DNA of 64,000 nucleotides from Diatrype stigma (lineage: Eukaryota > Ascomycota > Sordariomycetes > Xylariales > Diatrypaceae), in assembly GCA_022225965.2 (NCBI GenBank), contig JAKJXP020000095.1, positions 62,001 to 126,000 of the forward strand, in the 5' to 3' direction. The position numbers and the translations under genes are program-made. Below are positions 22,446 through 35,249 of this stretch, one piece after another. The stretch's first letter is position 1. The number at the start of each line of letters is the position of its first letter. The notes under the pieces are model-generated. The model saw only the letters and a list, made by a program, of their open reading frames with translations, had not been told where the DNA came from and searched no databases.

Positions 22446-23852
22446 TCACTTATCCTCCTCAGTCGTATCGCCACTTCCGTGACCCAGATGATGCAGTCTC
22501 TGGTTCTGCTGCGGCCTCTCGGCCTCCTCCTCGGTCTCGGGGTCGGCGTCGGCGGTGAGGCGCTCGGTGATGAAGTTGCGCACCTCCTGGGCGTGCTCGT
22601 CGAGCATGCGGCCGAGGCCGGCCTGGGGGCTGCGGCGGACGCGGCCGAAGCGCTTCTTGCTGACCTTCTGGGCCAGGCCCTCGTCCGTCCAGCAGGCGTG
22701 GTCCGCCGCCACGAACACGAGCGAGTTGCGCTTGTACCAGCCGGAGAGGTCCGGGTCCGCCTCCGACTTGACGGGCCGCAGGTTGCCGGTGACGAAGTTC
22801 ACCACGCCCGCGATGCGGTTCTTGCAGTCTGTTGGGAAGGGGGAAACAGTTAGCATGCGAAGGATACCAAAGGGAAAGTAAGAGGGGGGGAAGTAGATGG
22901 TAGCTGATAACAGCAACAACAGACGCCAAAGCAGAACATAGGACGCAGAACGTAGAACAATAGAACATACCGCGGTTAGTCAGGAGGACCTTGACACCCA
23001 AGTAAGCGTTGCCGACGCCCAGGAGGAACAGGTCCTCGACGTCGTAGAGCTGCAGGTAGTTGTCCCAGATATAGCAGACCAGCTCGCGCACCTGCTCCTG
23101 CAGGGTCCTTTCGTCCGCGCGCGGCGTGTACGAGTCGATGTCCTCCGGCTTCGTGATGTAGTGCGGGACGTTAGCGTCCACGATGCCGAAGCCGTTCTTG
23201 TAGGCCCACTCTACGTAGCTCGTCACTCCATCGAGCTGTTGTTTTGGCAGTGTCGGGTTAGCTGAACTCCTTTTGTACTCGAGGCCGTCTGGCAAGAACA
23301 ATGAAACTCCATAGAAGAAAGGGAGGGGGGGGGGGGATAAAATTATGGAAGGCGAGACATACCGTGAAAGCGTTATGGGCATCAACCGTATTATTGATGA
23401 GGTCCGGCATCGCCTGCAGCTCGGGCCTAGGAGACTCGTCAGCACAGACGGTTCTCTTTCCTATCCTATCCCAGTAGGTATGGCGAAACTTGTAGCAGCG
23501 CATGCATATGCATCTCGAAGTAGAAAGAACAAGGAGGGTAAAAACTTACGGATCATGGATGATGAACAACACCTTGCGCTTCGTCTGCACGGCCGGGGTG
23601 ACGAGGACCTGGTTCTCGAAGGACTTGAAGAGGGCCTCGCGCTGGACGAACAGGGGCACCATGCCGTACTTCTGGCCGAGGACCTGGCGCTGGTAGCCGC
23701 GGATGACGTCGTGCAGGCGGGTGGCGCCCTGGCCGTACTCGCGGACGTCGATGACGCCGGGCCGCATGCACTCCCAGTAGGGGGCCTGGACGGCCTGGAC
23801 GCGGGCCAGGACGCGGGCGGCGTCCTTGTCGAGCGGCGGGATGCCGCCACCG

Positions 23853-23889
<37 letters not shown>

Positions 23890-25159
23890 TCCCCGCGCTG
23901 AGCTGCGGCGGCGGCTCGCCCATCAGCGTGCGCGCCACGGCCAGGGCCGACGCCGAGATGGCCTTGAGGTTGTAGCCGCCCTCGAGGCAGACGGCCAGGC
24001 GGCCGCCGGCCAGCGACATGAGCATGTGGGTCATGTGGGCGTAGCAGGCGGGGGTGACGAAGCAGCCGCCGAGCTCGTCGCCGTCGGCGGCGTCGAAGCC
24101 GGCCGAGACGATGACCATGTCGGGGCCGAACTCGTGCGCGATGGGCATGACGATCTTCTGGAAGGCCGCCAGGTACTCGCCGTCGCCCATGCCCTGGGCC
24201 GGCCAGCCGATGTTGACGTTGCGCCCCTTGCCCAGGCCCTCGCCGACCTTGTCGAGGTCGCCGTCCGGCAGCATCGGGTTCTCGGGCTTGCCCGGGTAGA
24301 AGTCGCCGTTGGCGTACACGTGCAGCGAGATGTACAGCACGTTGGGGTCCTGGTAGAACATGTTCTGCACGCCGTTGCCGTGGTGCACGTCCCAGTCCAG
24401 GATGAGGATCTTGCGGCACGCGTCCGGGTACGCGAGCTGGCAGACCTTGGCGGCGATCGGGACGTTGTTGAACAGGCAGAAGCCCATGGGCGAGTCGTAC
24501 TCGGCGTGGTGGCCCGGCGGGCGGATGATGGCGAAGGCGTTCTTGAGCTGGCCCGACGCCACGGCCTTGCAGGTTTCGATAGCGCCGCCGGCCGAGAGCA
24601 GTGCCGCTTCATAAGACATGGCACCGACGTACAGCGAGGCGCGGCCCTGGTCCAGCGTGTGGCTCAAATTCCGCAATTCCTTAGTTGACATGTTTGAGAG
24701 GTCCTGGACCCAGTCGTAGTGGCTCGGGGTGTGTACGGTGCAGATCTCCTGCTTGGTGGCGTCCCGCGCGGCGATCCGCCACATGTACTTGACGGGGGTG
24801 TGTTTGAGGATGTCGAGCAGCTCCGAGTCCGAGCCCGTGAAGACGAGACCGGCTTTCTTGAACGTCTTCATGATCTCCTCGACTCTTCTCGGGTCTTCGG
24901 GATGGTGCGGTGCTGCGCCAAAATCGGCGTTGGCATGTAGCTTCATCCTGTCATCATAGCACACTCCGGTAGGCAGGAGGCCTCTTCGTTTTACCGAGTT
25001 GAGCTCCTCCCATCCTTCTGCTGACTCGAGATCCTCGACTCCCATGTCCATATCATCCTTTGAAGAATGGTTGTCATCCAGGAGACCGGAACGGCCCATT
25101 GTGTGTGACTGCGTCACACCGTTGGGTGCGTCTGTCATTGAATGGTCCTCACTTTCCAT
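22446..25159 (-). CDS. hda1: Class II histone deacetylase Hda1 with Arb2-type C-terminal domain, 4 exons
   Basis: Exons 25159-23550, 23426-23363, 23235-22971 and 22828-22446 join in frame to 773 aa. The deacetylase domain spans about residues 60-420 with all catalytic signatures: RPPGHHAE (213-220), LDWDVHHGNG (254-263), SAGFDAADGD (352-361) and CLEGGYN (391-397). These include the paired His residues and the Asp/His zinc ligands. The C-terminal part after the linker (KVLFIIHDPPELQAMPDL, DLFLLGVGNAYLGVKVLL, NRIAGVVNFVTGNLRPVK) matches the Arb2-like domain of Hda1 proteins. In yeast Hda1 works with Hda2 and Hda3 to deacetylate H3 and H2B and repress transcription. The linker holds a Ser-Gly repeat from a hexanucleotide repeat near 23860-23887. 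Intron 2 carries a 12-14-base G run on the plus strand near 23325. Confidence 0.95.
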
Positions 25160-26734
25160 GTTGATCGCTTAGTCTTGCAACAAGAATCCCATGGAAGGTA
25201 CGCCTAAGGTGTGTTTGGATGAATGGAAGGGGAAGAGAATGGAAACAAAACCTAGACTAAGTACTGTAGGGAAACAGTTCGTTGATGTGTTCAGGCAGAC
25301 ATCCAACTCATAACATGAACCACGTGACGTGTCCAGGAACAACAGTTTGCGTTTACTGGTAGGCACATAGACGTGACTGTCTACGTACGGGGAGTGGTAA
25401 GCGTCCACCGGGTGACGGTCTATGCTTCGTGCAAGGCTTTCTTATATAGACGTTGGCTTTGATGCCTCCCGTTGCTACCTTCCTCAGGTTCACCCCGAGC
25501 CGAACCCTGAGACAGCAAACTGGTACCGTAGGGACCTGCAATACCTCTGCCTAGTGACTGAGACGGACCTATATAAGATCGAAAGCGACTTGACACAATT
25601 TGGACCTCAGTATTCCTGCAGTGTCAATGAGGTGCATGTCTTGCTCATCGAGGACTCATAATACTGTCAAGCCGCGCGAGTAACCGAGCATGCTGCCATG
25701 TATTAGTACAGCCCATGCTATTACGATCTGTTGAGTGGAAGGCACAGATGACAAGGCATGAAACAGGAACCAGCAAGGTAAGTAGGTAGGAATCCACGCA
25801 AAGACATATAGGTCATAGAACAGGTAGAATGCAGCTGTCAACTAGGCTCTCCGTATTCCCAAGAGCGAATCACTGGCCAGAAACAGATTCCAATCAAGAC
25901 TAGTTACTCAAGGACACATTTCTGTTGAAGAGAAGGGGCATGGTAGGCATAGATGGCAAAAGCACAGGCGGCATGCGTGTGTAGGTGACATACCAACTCT
26001 CTCTCTCCCTGCCTCTCTTACACGAGGATATCGCAGTGGTGGCTGGTGGCTGTAGGCGCAGCTAAGGATATCTGCCAAGGACGAACGGAGAAGGCCGGAG
26101 CACACGACGCCTATATTCCCGATAGGATTAACGGGGGAATCTAAGAATCCGAGAATCTAGAAAACTGAGCTGTGCACGGCTGGAGTTCGTGGCGGAGTAG
26201 TGTAGGGGGTGGCTCTCGATGATATGGTTAATTAAAGCGCTGGATATCTGGACGGCGGTGATGGTAACGGACGCGCAGGGGTTGCAAAAGGGCAATTATT
26301 TAATAAATATTTAGCCAATGTTTAAGGAACCTTGGAAGCGCGGCGGCTTGTCGGGCCCACATAACACCGGTCCCCTAACTATGTAATTGTAAGGAACTGC
26401 ACTGGACTGGAAGCACCCACTACCAGCCCGAACTTCGAACCCGAATTATTAATTCAAGAGTTATGATCTTATTATTCAGAAACTTCCAGCGACGGGATTA
26501 TCGTGTGCTGCTTCTATAGGGACATTTTGGCTCGACGAGAGACTTTATGTGGGTTCAGGCAAATGCTGTCGTTTTACTTCGTAGCTAGCGACGCTTTACA
26601 AACATGTGGCGGGGTGACGAAGGTTACCTTATTTAGGTTGCCTTCTCTTATTCAGGCCTCAGCGCCCATCCCCTGGAGCTACGTACGATGGCATCTTACA
26701 TTCTTGCTTTAAATATGTACCGAATCGCGTGTAT

Positions 26735-26771
<37 letters not shown>

Positions 26772-27623
26772 CATCTGATCAAGCATTATCAGAATGGGCT
26801 CCGAGCTTCCAGAGCCAGAAGATGTAGCAGCTGTATTATTTAGTTAGAGCGTAGCTCCTTACCGTGTATTCTCTTACACGAGCCCATCACGTCAGAACGA
26901 GGAGAAAGATAATATAATAGTTGGTTGATAGAGCTACGGCGTGTGTCTAGACTACAACTAAACTATTAAGTAACTCTGCTCTGCCAACATCGAGGCAACT
27001 TGACATTATACATATTAATAGGGGAGAGAATGCTCTGGAGAGGTATACAGACAAAAAGCGACGGTGAGAATCCGACCGACCGACTTATTTACTGTTAACC
27101 CTCAACAAAACCGTCTACCGAGGAGGGGAGAGGAAATTACCGAATCAAAATAAGAATAAAAAACGGCAAGATGAATGTGAATCTCCACAGCCAGGAACAG
27201 CGAATGCTGCCTGCCGCCTCGATTCCATCCATCCACCGTAGCATGAAAACGTGATGAATCTCTCAGAAACCCGACGAAAACAGGAGGAGAACTCATCAAA
27301 GCTTAAACATACACACCACCAGGACTCCAGCTTCTGCTGTTACGGAGGGCCCGGTGGTGAACAAGATGCCTGAGCGACGTCTTGGAAAGTAGTGAGTGAG
27401 TGTGTACCAATGACGACGAGAACAAAGTCCACATGCAGTAAGTAGGGTGGATGACTTTGCTTCCGTACGTAAGGTAGGCAGTGCCGTTCGTTCGTTCGTT
27501 CGTTTGTCCATCCGTCTAATGACGAGGGCGACGATAGACGGTGTTGACGATATCGCCACCGTTCATGGCACGAATGTAGTTCATTTGGTCATCATGGGAA
27601 CGCCATAAGCCCTTGCCGCGCTT
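25160..27623. other. Long intergenic region (2.5 kb), no gene recognised
   Basis: The largest open frames lack starts, splice partners and gene-like composition. It includes an AT microsatellite (26747-26771) and AT-rich stretches around 26290-26330 and 26440-26480. It holds the hda1 upstream region and the 3' end of the F-box gene. Confidence 0.55.
26747..26771. repeat. (AT)n dinucleotide microsatellite
   Basis: About twelve AT units, preceded by imperfect ACAT repeats (26735-26747). Confidence 0.95.
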
Positions 27624-29010
27624 CTAGCGCGGCTCTTCGCTACCGTCGTCGCCATACGGGAGGCGCTTCTGGTTCTCCCAGGGGAAAGAGCGGATGCGCT
27701 GCGGATCGAGCGGGGGCTTGCCGTTGGGCGCGTCATCCTTGTCCCAGACGTTGGGATCGACATCCTCATCGCGGTCCTCGTCCACGATGCCGCTGCGCGG
27801 CGGGCTCGAAATCCCGTTCGGCTTCAGCATCATGCGCTCCTGCAGCACGGTCGTCATGGCCGAAGACATGCTCTCCGAGTCCAGATTAAAATCCTTTTTT
27901 AGAGTTCGGGTGGCGTAGACGATGTCCATCTTCTTGCGGCCGTAGAACTCGTAGATGAATCCTTTGATCATGCTCGGGTCAAGCTACATATTTCGTAAAG
28001 TTTTTTCAGTTTTAGCCACACAATCATATCACCAATTATAAGAAAGAACGCTCGGGAGGGGGTAGAGAAAGAGGGAGACTGCCTACCTTCATGTAAGTAG
28101 AGACGATGGCGCGGTGACGTCCTTCATCCTTGCCCCAGCGCACTCGATCAACGCCACCACCATTCTGAAATCGAAGTTAGCAAAGGATATCATAACAGTC
28201 TGTTTAGTTAGAAGAGAGGATGATACGTACGGCTGCGTCAATCTCCTGGACGGACGAGCACAACTCGTGGCTGATCAGATCGTACACTGCATTCCACAGT
28301 GTTTCCAGCTCGCAGATCTCGCGCGTCGACATGAGTCGAATGTGATGGAGGCGCTTGTCGTCTGCCCACTTCTTGGGCTGGTACACATCGCGGTGGTTGT
28401 TCATATGGAAGTAATGTGCGTAGAGCCACCAACGGGCGATGGCCTTGCGGACGCGGGCCTCTTCGTCGGATCGGAGGCATCGGCGGTCCTCCGGCTGATC
28501 CCGCCAGCGAATTGCCGGATACTCGTCGGCCCACCAGTCGACAAACTTCAGAACATTCCAGACATGGGTCATGAAGCCCATATTCACTCTGATATGGCGG
28601 AACTCCGGATCCCCCACGATGCTCGGCTCGAGAAGCACGATGTCCTTGTTGGCATCCGGGCTGAAACCGTTATCCGAGGCCTTGGGATCGAAAGTGATAG
28701 CTCTTGGGTGGAGCATTCTGTCGCGCTGCAATTCGCGGCGCGATGCCGTACACAATAGCAGGATGATCTCGAGCTCCGGCTGTCTCTGAAGAACAAAAGG
28801 AAGGGTGATACCTATGCTCTTTTGGAAGACCGCCAACAGTCGCTTACTGGATTTTGCGAGTCTGGTGAGCTCCGTCGGCCGCATTTTTTTCATGATTTCC
28901 ACGATCAGCTCCGACGGAAGCAACTCGAGTCGGGATAGGGTTCGGGGCGCTCCAGTTGCCTCCGTGGCAACTGGGGGGTGAGATTCAGCCTCCAAGCTAG
29001 ATGGAGCCAT
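27624..29010 (-). CDS. F-box protein, 3 exons
   Basis: Exons 29010-28231, 28164-28087 and 27983-27624 give 405 aa; both introns (66 and 103 nt) are GT-AG and phase 0. The open frame before 29010 has only a GTG, so the ATG at 29010 (AGCCATGGCTC context on the coding strand) is chosen. An F-box-like motif covers about residues 26-65 (LSRLELLPSELIVEIMKKM, LTRLAKSSKRLLAVFQ). The rest is rich in Trp and charged residues (FVDWWADEYPAIRW, RWWLYAHYFHMNNHR) and resembles the many uncharacterised F-box proteins of sordariomycetes. The last exon ends in an acidic, Pro-rich tail. It probably acts as an SCF adaptor; the target is unknown. Confidence 0.82.
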
Positions 29011-31188
29011 GGTTGGAAGAGGAATTGTGATATAAGATGACACGAGTGTTATGGCAGTTGTATGGTCGAATGGGCATCAATCTATGAGGGAAAAGCGTGT
29101 CTGTACTCAGCTGATTGCCACAGGCTGCTCTGTTGCCAATGGTTCGGGAGAAATGGCCTTGGCTTGGTCTCTTTTCGTAGCTTCAGCTGTGTGAAGTGGC
29201 GAAGTTACGTAGCAACGCAGTAACGCAGAGATGCCAGACCTTGGAGAGGAACAAGGCCAGATCTGGTAGATTGGACAGGCAGGATTCGAGTGACTCGAGG
29301 CCAATGACAGGAAGCAGGTAGGAGGATTGTGTAGTAGGATGAGGTAGTGCTGGCAGCAGAAGAGAGCAGACGCAAGGGTGCTTGCTGTAAAGGGTCTTGC
29401 TTGCAGTGTTCAGTGCTGCTGTTTTTGTGAACCACCCCCACGTGTTGGGAAGAAGGGAAAGGTAGTAGCAGTGGCCTGGAAGAAAATACAAAGTACTCCT
29501 GGGTCTGCTTGCTTACACCAACGTGTTGGAGTGACGATGGTAGTGCGTTCAGAGTGTTCAAGTCGCGGGATTGGTTGGCACAACAGCCTAAAGGAAGCGT
29601 TATAGCGGATCCCGCATGCGTGAGAAAAATTCGCACACTCCCTATTGCCTGCCAGCAGCCACTGTAACTAGCTGGGATTTCCACAGTCCCTCAGTGGTGT
29701 TAATGAATTCCAACTGGTTGTCTTTGGTATGCGGTAGAGCGCTTAGTACCCCAGACAAGACTGTGCAGAAGTGTCCAGCCTCTTTGCCACTCCACGGGGG
29801 GTTCTCCCGCAGTCCTCTTTGCCAACCTGGGACGTGCGGATCACAAACACGCTTAGTCGACTGCGTAGGATCCCGAACGTCTCTCACCCCGTGTCTTGTG
29901 GGTGAATCCTCCTGTTGTAAGTCCCTTGCTGCCCGCTAGACTTTCACTCCCGGATTCAGACCAGTCCGTTATCGTGGTAGGGTTACTGACAGTGACAGTA
30001 TTTGACCACGATAGACGTCCTCTTGCCTCACACTGCCCGCAGAAGAGGGCTGGCTCCTCTACCAACTTGAAGCTGGACCTGCACGAGACTCAACTCCTCA
30101 GCCTGGTGAGCCACGCAGCAGCACCCGCAAGTAGGCCGAGAGAGCGATGAGCTCGAAGACTCAATGCGAGACAACCCCTCCGTTGGGGCTATAAGTGAAA
30201 AGGCAAGCTGTGTACGACAGCATGGTCTGCTCAGACGAGCGGATCGCCATGATGGCAGAGCCGCTGTGTCGTTGTTGCGCCATGATGTTGTTGCCTCTAA
30301 AGGGGAAGAGCAGGAACAGACACGGTTGACTGAAGGTGTAGACGCGACACTTGATTTTGAGTCAGCTTTCTAGGCACCCAGGCAGCCTGGCACCCTTTAC
30401 CCCTGAATATTGGCCTGGAAGATATTAGCGCCCGAACTTATTCCGGACTTGGGCCTGAAACGGGAAGGAGGCCTCGCTTAGTTGCCTAGATTCACTATAA
30501 CGGGGTGGAAGGTAGCGCTAGGCACTTACCGGGGTTGGCATGCATATTTCAAGTAGGTATGAGCTTGCGGTGGTCTACCAACTGTAAGTCAGGGATGGCA
30601 GGCATGTGCTTCTAGCTTTCCAGTCATCCAGTCATATTGATGTAGGACATGGATGGCTGTGATGCCTTGCTTTAAAAGAGAAGGAAGAGATGATATGGCA
30701 GATCTGGTGAGGGCAACCACATGGCTATGTAAATGCCACGGATAGTCTGGCTTGTAACTGACACCAGTCAGGATGACGCCCAGGGTTGATGGATACGAAC
30801 AGTGACAGGGGCTGACAAGTAAGTAGATGGATATAAATTCAGTGGCCATAGGAATAGTTGGCCGATCCAACCAACTAGCTAGCCACTCAGGCCTACATAC
30901 GAAGGAGGGCTCGTCCGCGTCATCGTTAAAATGGATAATCCTCCGCAGTCGGTGTTTCACTCAAGCAACACAAGATCACCATGCTACGGAGTAAGAAGGG
31001 GCGTAGGAAATCAAAAGTAATACTGACAGGCCGGCAGGATAGTAGATGGGATATCAAAGTTTCTTTTGTATCTAAAATATGTACGTACGTACGTATTACG
31101 CCCGGGTGAATTTTCCATATGAACCCGACAACAAACGCCAGAAACACCGCCAGCAGGCAAGACCACACACGTTGAGAAAACACGAGAA
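29011..31188. other. Intergenic (2.2 kb), no gene recognised
   Basis: Upstream of the F-box gene and downstream of brx1. Composition at 29600-30380 is more GC-rich than other intergenic DNA and has several overlapping short ORFs on both strands, but none shows a domain or good splice sites. It could be a decayed repeat; that cannot be shown without a database. Confidence 0.5.
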
Positions 31189-32624
31189 TTAAGCAAACAG
31201 CTCCCTCGAGTCGAGCGCGTCCGGAGGCGCCTGCCTGCCCCCGCTGGTCCGCAGGCCGAGGTCGCCCTTCTTGGCGAGCCGCTCGACGTACTGCTCCGTC
31301 CGGGCGTTGTGCTTGCCGGCCTGCCGCCTCCGCAGGTCCGACCGGACCTGGTTGGGGCTGACGAACTCCTTGTTCTCGTAGATGACGGGGCCGCCGAAGG
31401 AGCCCTCGAGGATGACGACTGAGAAAAGTAGTTAGCACCAAAAAGGTTTGTTTGGCCTACCAACCCTATGTTCAAGTTTGTTGCGGAGTAGGCAAGTAGG
31501 TGTAAGTAAGGGTTTCTTATAACTTACTAGGGGTAAGCACGAAACGGGGCCCGATCTCGATGAGGTTGATGTCGAGGTCCTTGCCGCCGCCGCTGCTGCT
31601 CTTGCCCTTATCTGCATCCTCGCCAGCCGCTGCCTTCGCGGCGGCGGACTCCGTCTCGTTGATCTGGTAGTTGCGGACCCAGATGCGGCCGTCGGCGACG
31701 GAGAAGCCCATGACGTGGTCGACGAAGGGCTTGGACTTGCGCGCGCCCTGCGGGACGCCGAAGACGTGCAGGAACAGCTCCTTGACGAGCCGCAGGTGGG
31801 GCTGCGCGTCGAACGCCGCGTCGAACGAGAGGATCGGCCGCGACCCCTTCAGGCAGTTGCCCGAGAAGTTCAGCTCCGACATCGTGTGCACTGCGAGATA
31901 GGTCAGCCCAAGACCCGAGTTATGGTATAGTTTTTATAAAGGGGGGGAGAGGGGCGGGGCGGGGGACGTCGTTGAAGAGGTAGAAGGCGGGGCGCGGCGA
32001 GGCCGACGTTGGGAGGCTGGCTGGCTATACGTACTATTCTGCACGTGGAGCTTAAGAGTCGGTCCTGTGGTTCGTAGAGTCAGCATATTGCTTTCTGTGC
32101 GCGAGGATCTCCTTCAGTCTTCTGCATTGCCATACCATTGGGAACCTTGCTTAACCACATATACAAGTCCTGACCCTTGCGCCTGTGTTGCTCTCGTGTT
32201 AGCTGAGCCCTCCTCCTATTCGAACAGACAATAATATCAATCCAGCATTGGTCCCTTACGCCTCGAAGAATAGCACATTATTGCAGTTATATAATTCGGC
32301 AAGCTCGTTGAGCTGGTAGAGCTTGGATTTGGAATCGAACTTGGCATCGCGTTTGCCGTGCTACATGGGAGTATGTTGATTAGCTCGACGGCCAAAGTTT
32401 CAACAGGATGCCGCGTGCATGTCTGCTATTTGTTTTCCATCACACAAGACACATACCGGGAGGAGAGCGGCGAGATCGTTGATCAGATGTCTATGCCTGT
32501 ACGTGACACCTCTTGTCGACAGAATCAAGACTCTCTGCTTGTTCTTCCGGGCAGCCGAGCCGTTGGCCGGAGCTTCGTCACTCGGCCCACTGGCGCTCTT
32601 CGATAGCGTTTTGTATACCGACAT
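31189..32624 (-). CDS. brx1: Ribosome biogenesis protein Brx1 (Brix domain), 6 exons
   Basis: Exons 32624-32457, 32360-32260, 32182-32136, 32064-32035, 31890-31528 and 31418-31189 join in frame to 312 aa, close to yeast Brx1 (291 aa). The Brix domain starts with RVLILSTRGVTYRHRHLIND and includes NNVLFFEARKGQDLYMWL, LNFSGNCLKGSRPILSFD, HVFGVPQGARKSKPFVDHV and WVRNYQINE. The last exon has FGGPVIYENKEFVSPNQVR, as in other Brx1 proteins. Brx1 acts in the nucleolus in 60S pre-ribosome assembly with Ebp2. Introns are 71-144 nt with GT-AG ends; exons 3 and 4 are very short (47 and 30 nt). A 505-bp inverted-repeat element lies 243 bp upstream of the start codon. Confidence 0.95.
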
Positions 32625-32867
32625 TTTAGGGTCGGTGTGGTTGGAGGCGCGTGGTTCGGTAAGTCGTACTATGTGAGTGGAATGGTGATGGGACTTCTCG
32701 ATACTCTCTCTAGATATGCTACAGGATTGACCAACGGCGGCGATGCGCTTCGAGACCATTGAAGACGCCGAACTTTTTTAATGGGTCTTCGTCGATAAGG
32801 ACTGGTGGGGTCACCTTATCGCCCAGCTACCTGGTAAGTGTATGTACAATACCTGCCTACCTGGTAA
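32625..32867. other. brx1 upstream region
   Basis: Between the brx1 ATG and the left end of the inverted-repeat element. The motif CTACCTGGTAAG occurs twice (32828-32839 and 32858-32869), the second copy overlapping the element boundary. The left TAA target duplication is 32865-32867. Confidence 0.5.
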
Positions 32868-33372
32868 GGGCGCGTTTCCTCAAAATTCAGCGCGGTGGCT
32901 ACCGGGCCCAAAAATACATCGTCGACCCAATTTTGCTCCAGATTTTTCCTTATACAAGCTGTATAATTATATTGGAAATACGGCATTGTATTATGTGGCA
33001 ATGGTGGCTAATTTGTGGCTAATGAATTGTCGGGATCGTCGAAAGAAATACGGGCCCGAAAGGCAATATAAACCAATAAAATTGCAAAGTGGCTACCGCG
33101 TTAATAGCTACCGGGCTTTTTCAGAACGGTAGCGACAACGCCGGTAGCTACCGTAATGCCTTCCTTTTAAAGGAAAATTGCCAAGCCAGTAAGGGATATA
33201 TATTGCATAAATCGCGGTAACCACTGCAACAATTATGCATCGTTATAACAATTGTGCAAATATAAATCGCACCCAAAAAAAGGAAAGCGTTATGGAACGG
33301 TGTCGTCAAGGTGGGTATTTGTGCTGATCAGGTACATGCGTAGTGGCTACCGGACATCGAGGAAACGCGCCC
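32868..33372. mobile_element. Tourist/Harbinger-type MITE, 505 bp
   Basis: The ends are perfect 14-bp inverted repeats: GGGCGCGTTTCCTC at 32868-32881 and its complement at 33359-33372. Both sides are flanked by TAA (32865-32867 and 33373-33375), the 3-bp target duplication typical of PIF/Harbinger transposons. The interior is AT-rich, has no transposase ORF, and carries repeated GTGGCTACCG-like motifs (32894-32904, 33089-33098, 33342-33351) and a 12-bp perfect palindrome CGGTAGCTACCG at 33142-33153. It is therefore a non-autonomous element. The superfamily call rests on duplication length and the GGG end only. Confidence 0.75.
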
Positions 33373-34250
33373 TAAGTACCTGGTAACACAATGGAAGTAA
33401 CGCTCTAAACTTGACACTAACCGGATTCCAAGTAGAAATAACGACCCTATATTCGTACATACGTAATGTTGCTCTCGTAAGTATGGCTGGAGATGTGGCA
33501 GGTTTCTATTAGGTAGGTTCGTGTTTATATACAATACCTGTACCTAGGTATTAGGCATCCTCCATAAAATTTTAGGAAAATGGACAGTGACCTTCAGTAT
33601 GCAGGTTTATAGGTTGACAGGGAAATTTTATTGTCAGATATACGTATTAAGCATACGTTATATGTATGTTTGCTTTATGGTCCCGGAAGATTATACTACG
33701 TATAACAAAGAGCACCCATGATCTCATCCCAGGCCCGCTGTATGGCACGGCATCAACATATCAGACTACCGGTAGGGAGTGGAAGCAGAAGATGAGGTCA
33801 GATATAGCACGATGAGATGTAGGTCCAATACTGTAGGCCATGAAACTTCGTGTAGGTAGCATCTTAGCACATGGAATATGTATTATAGTAGTAGTATTTG
33901 TTTCATCCACAGCTATAACAAGCAGAGGGCATATGCGCATTCCCGTAATTACGATGGCCTCCTTAGATCTACCTAGGCACGCCATGGTGATTGTAGCAAC
34001 GTATAACCCCACGGACTGCTGCCACGGCGAAGATCGACGGGCGGGAAACCACAATCAAAAAGTAGAAAGAAAAAGAAAAGGGGACAGGACCTCATATCCG
34101 AGCAGCGACCCATAATCCGAACACTCTGACTAGACATTTCACCGTTACCGTAACCGCAGGGTGCACTAGATCAAATGCGACCGACGCCATATACGTAACA
34201 TCGTAACAACAGCCCTAGACCTTGATCGCAATCGTCCATGATGAAACAAG
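33373..34250. other. Intergenic, no gene recognised
   Basis: AT-rich sequence between the inverted-repeat element and the 3' end of the Rab gene. Only short open frames. Confidence 0.55.

Positions 34251-35249
<999 letters not shown>

Noticed and set aside
23345..24688. 447-codon plus-strand ORF opposite hda1
   Set aside because: Antisense shadow of a high-GC coding exon; the minus strand carries the intact deacetylase signatures.
29525..29586. TGTTGGAG ... CACAACA resembling copia LTR ends
   Set aside because: Only 62 bp apart, no second copy and no retrotransposon coding sequence nearby.
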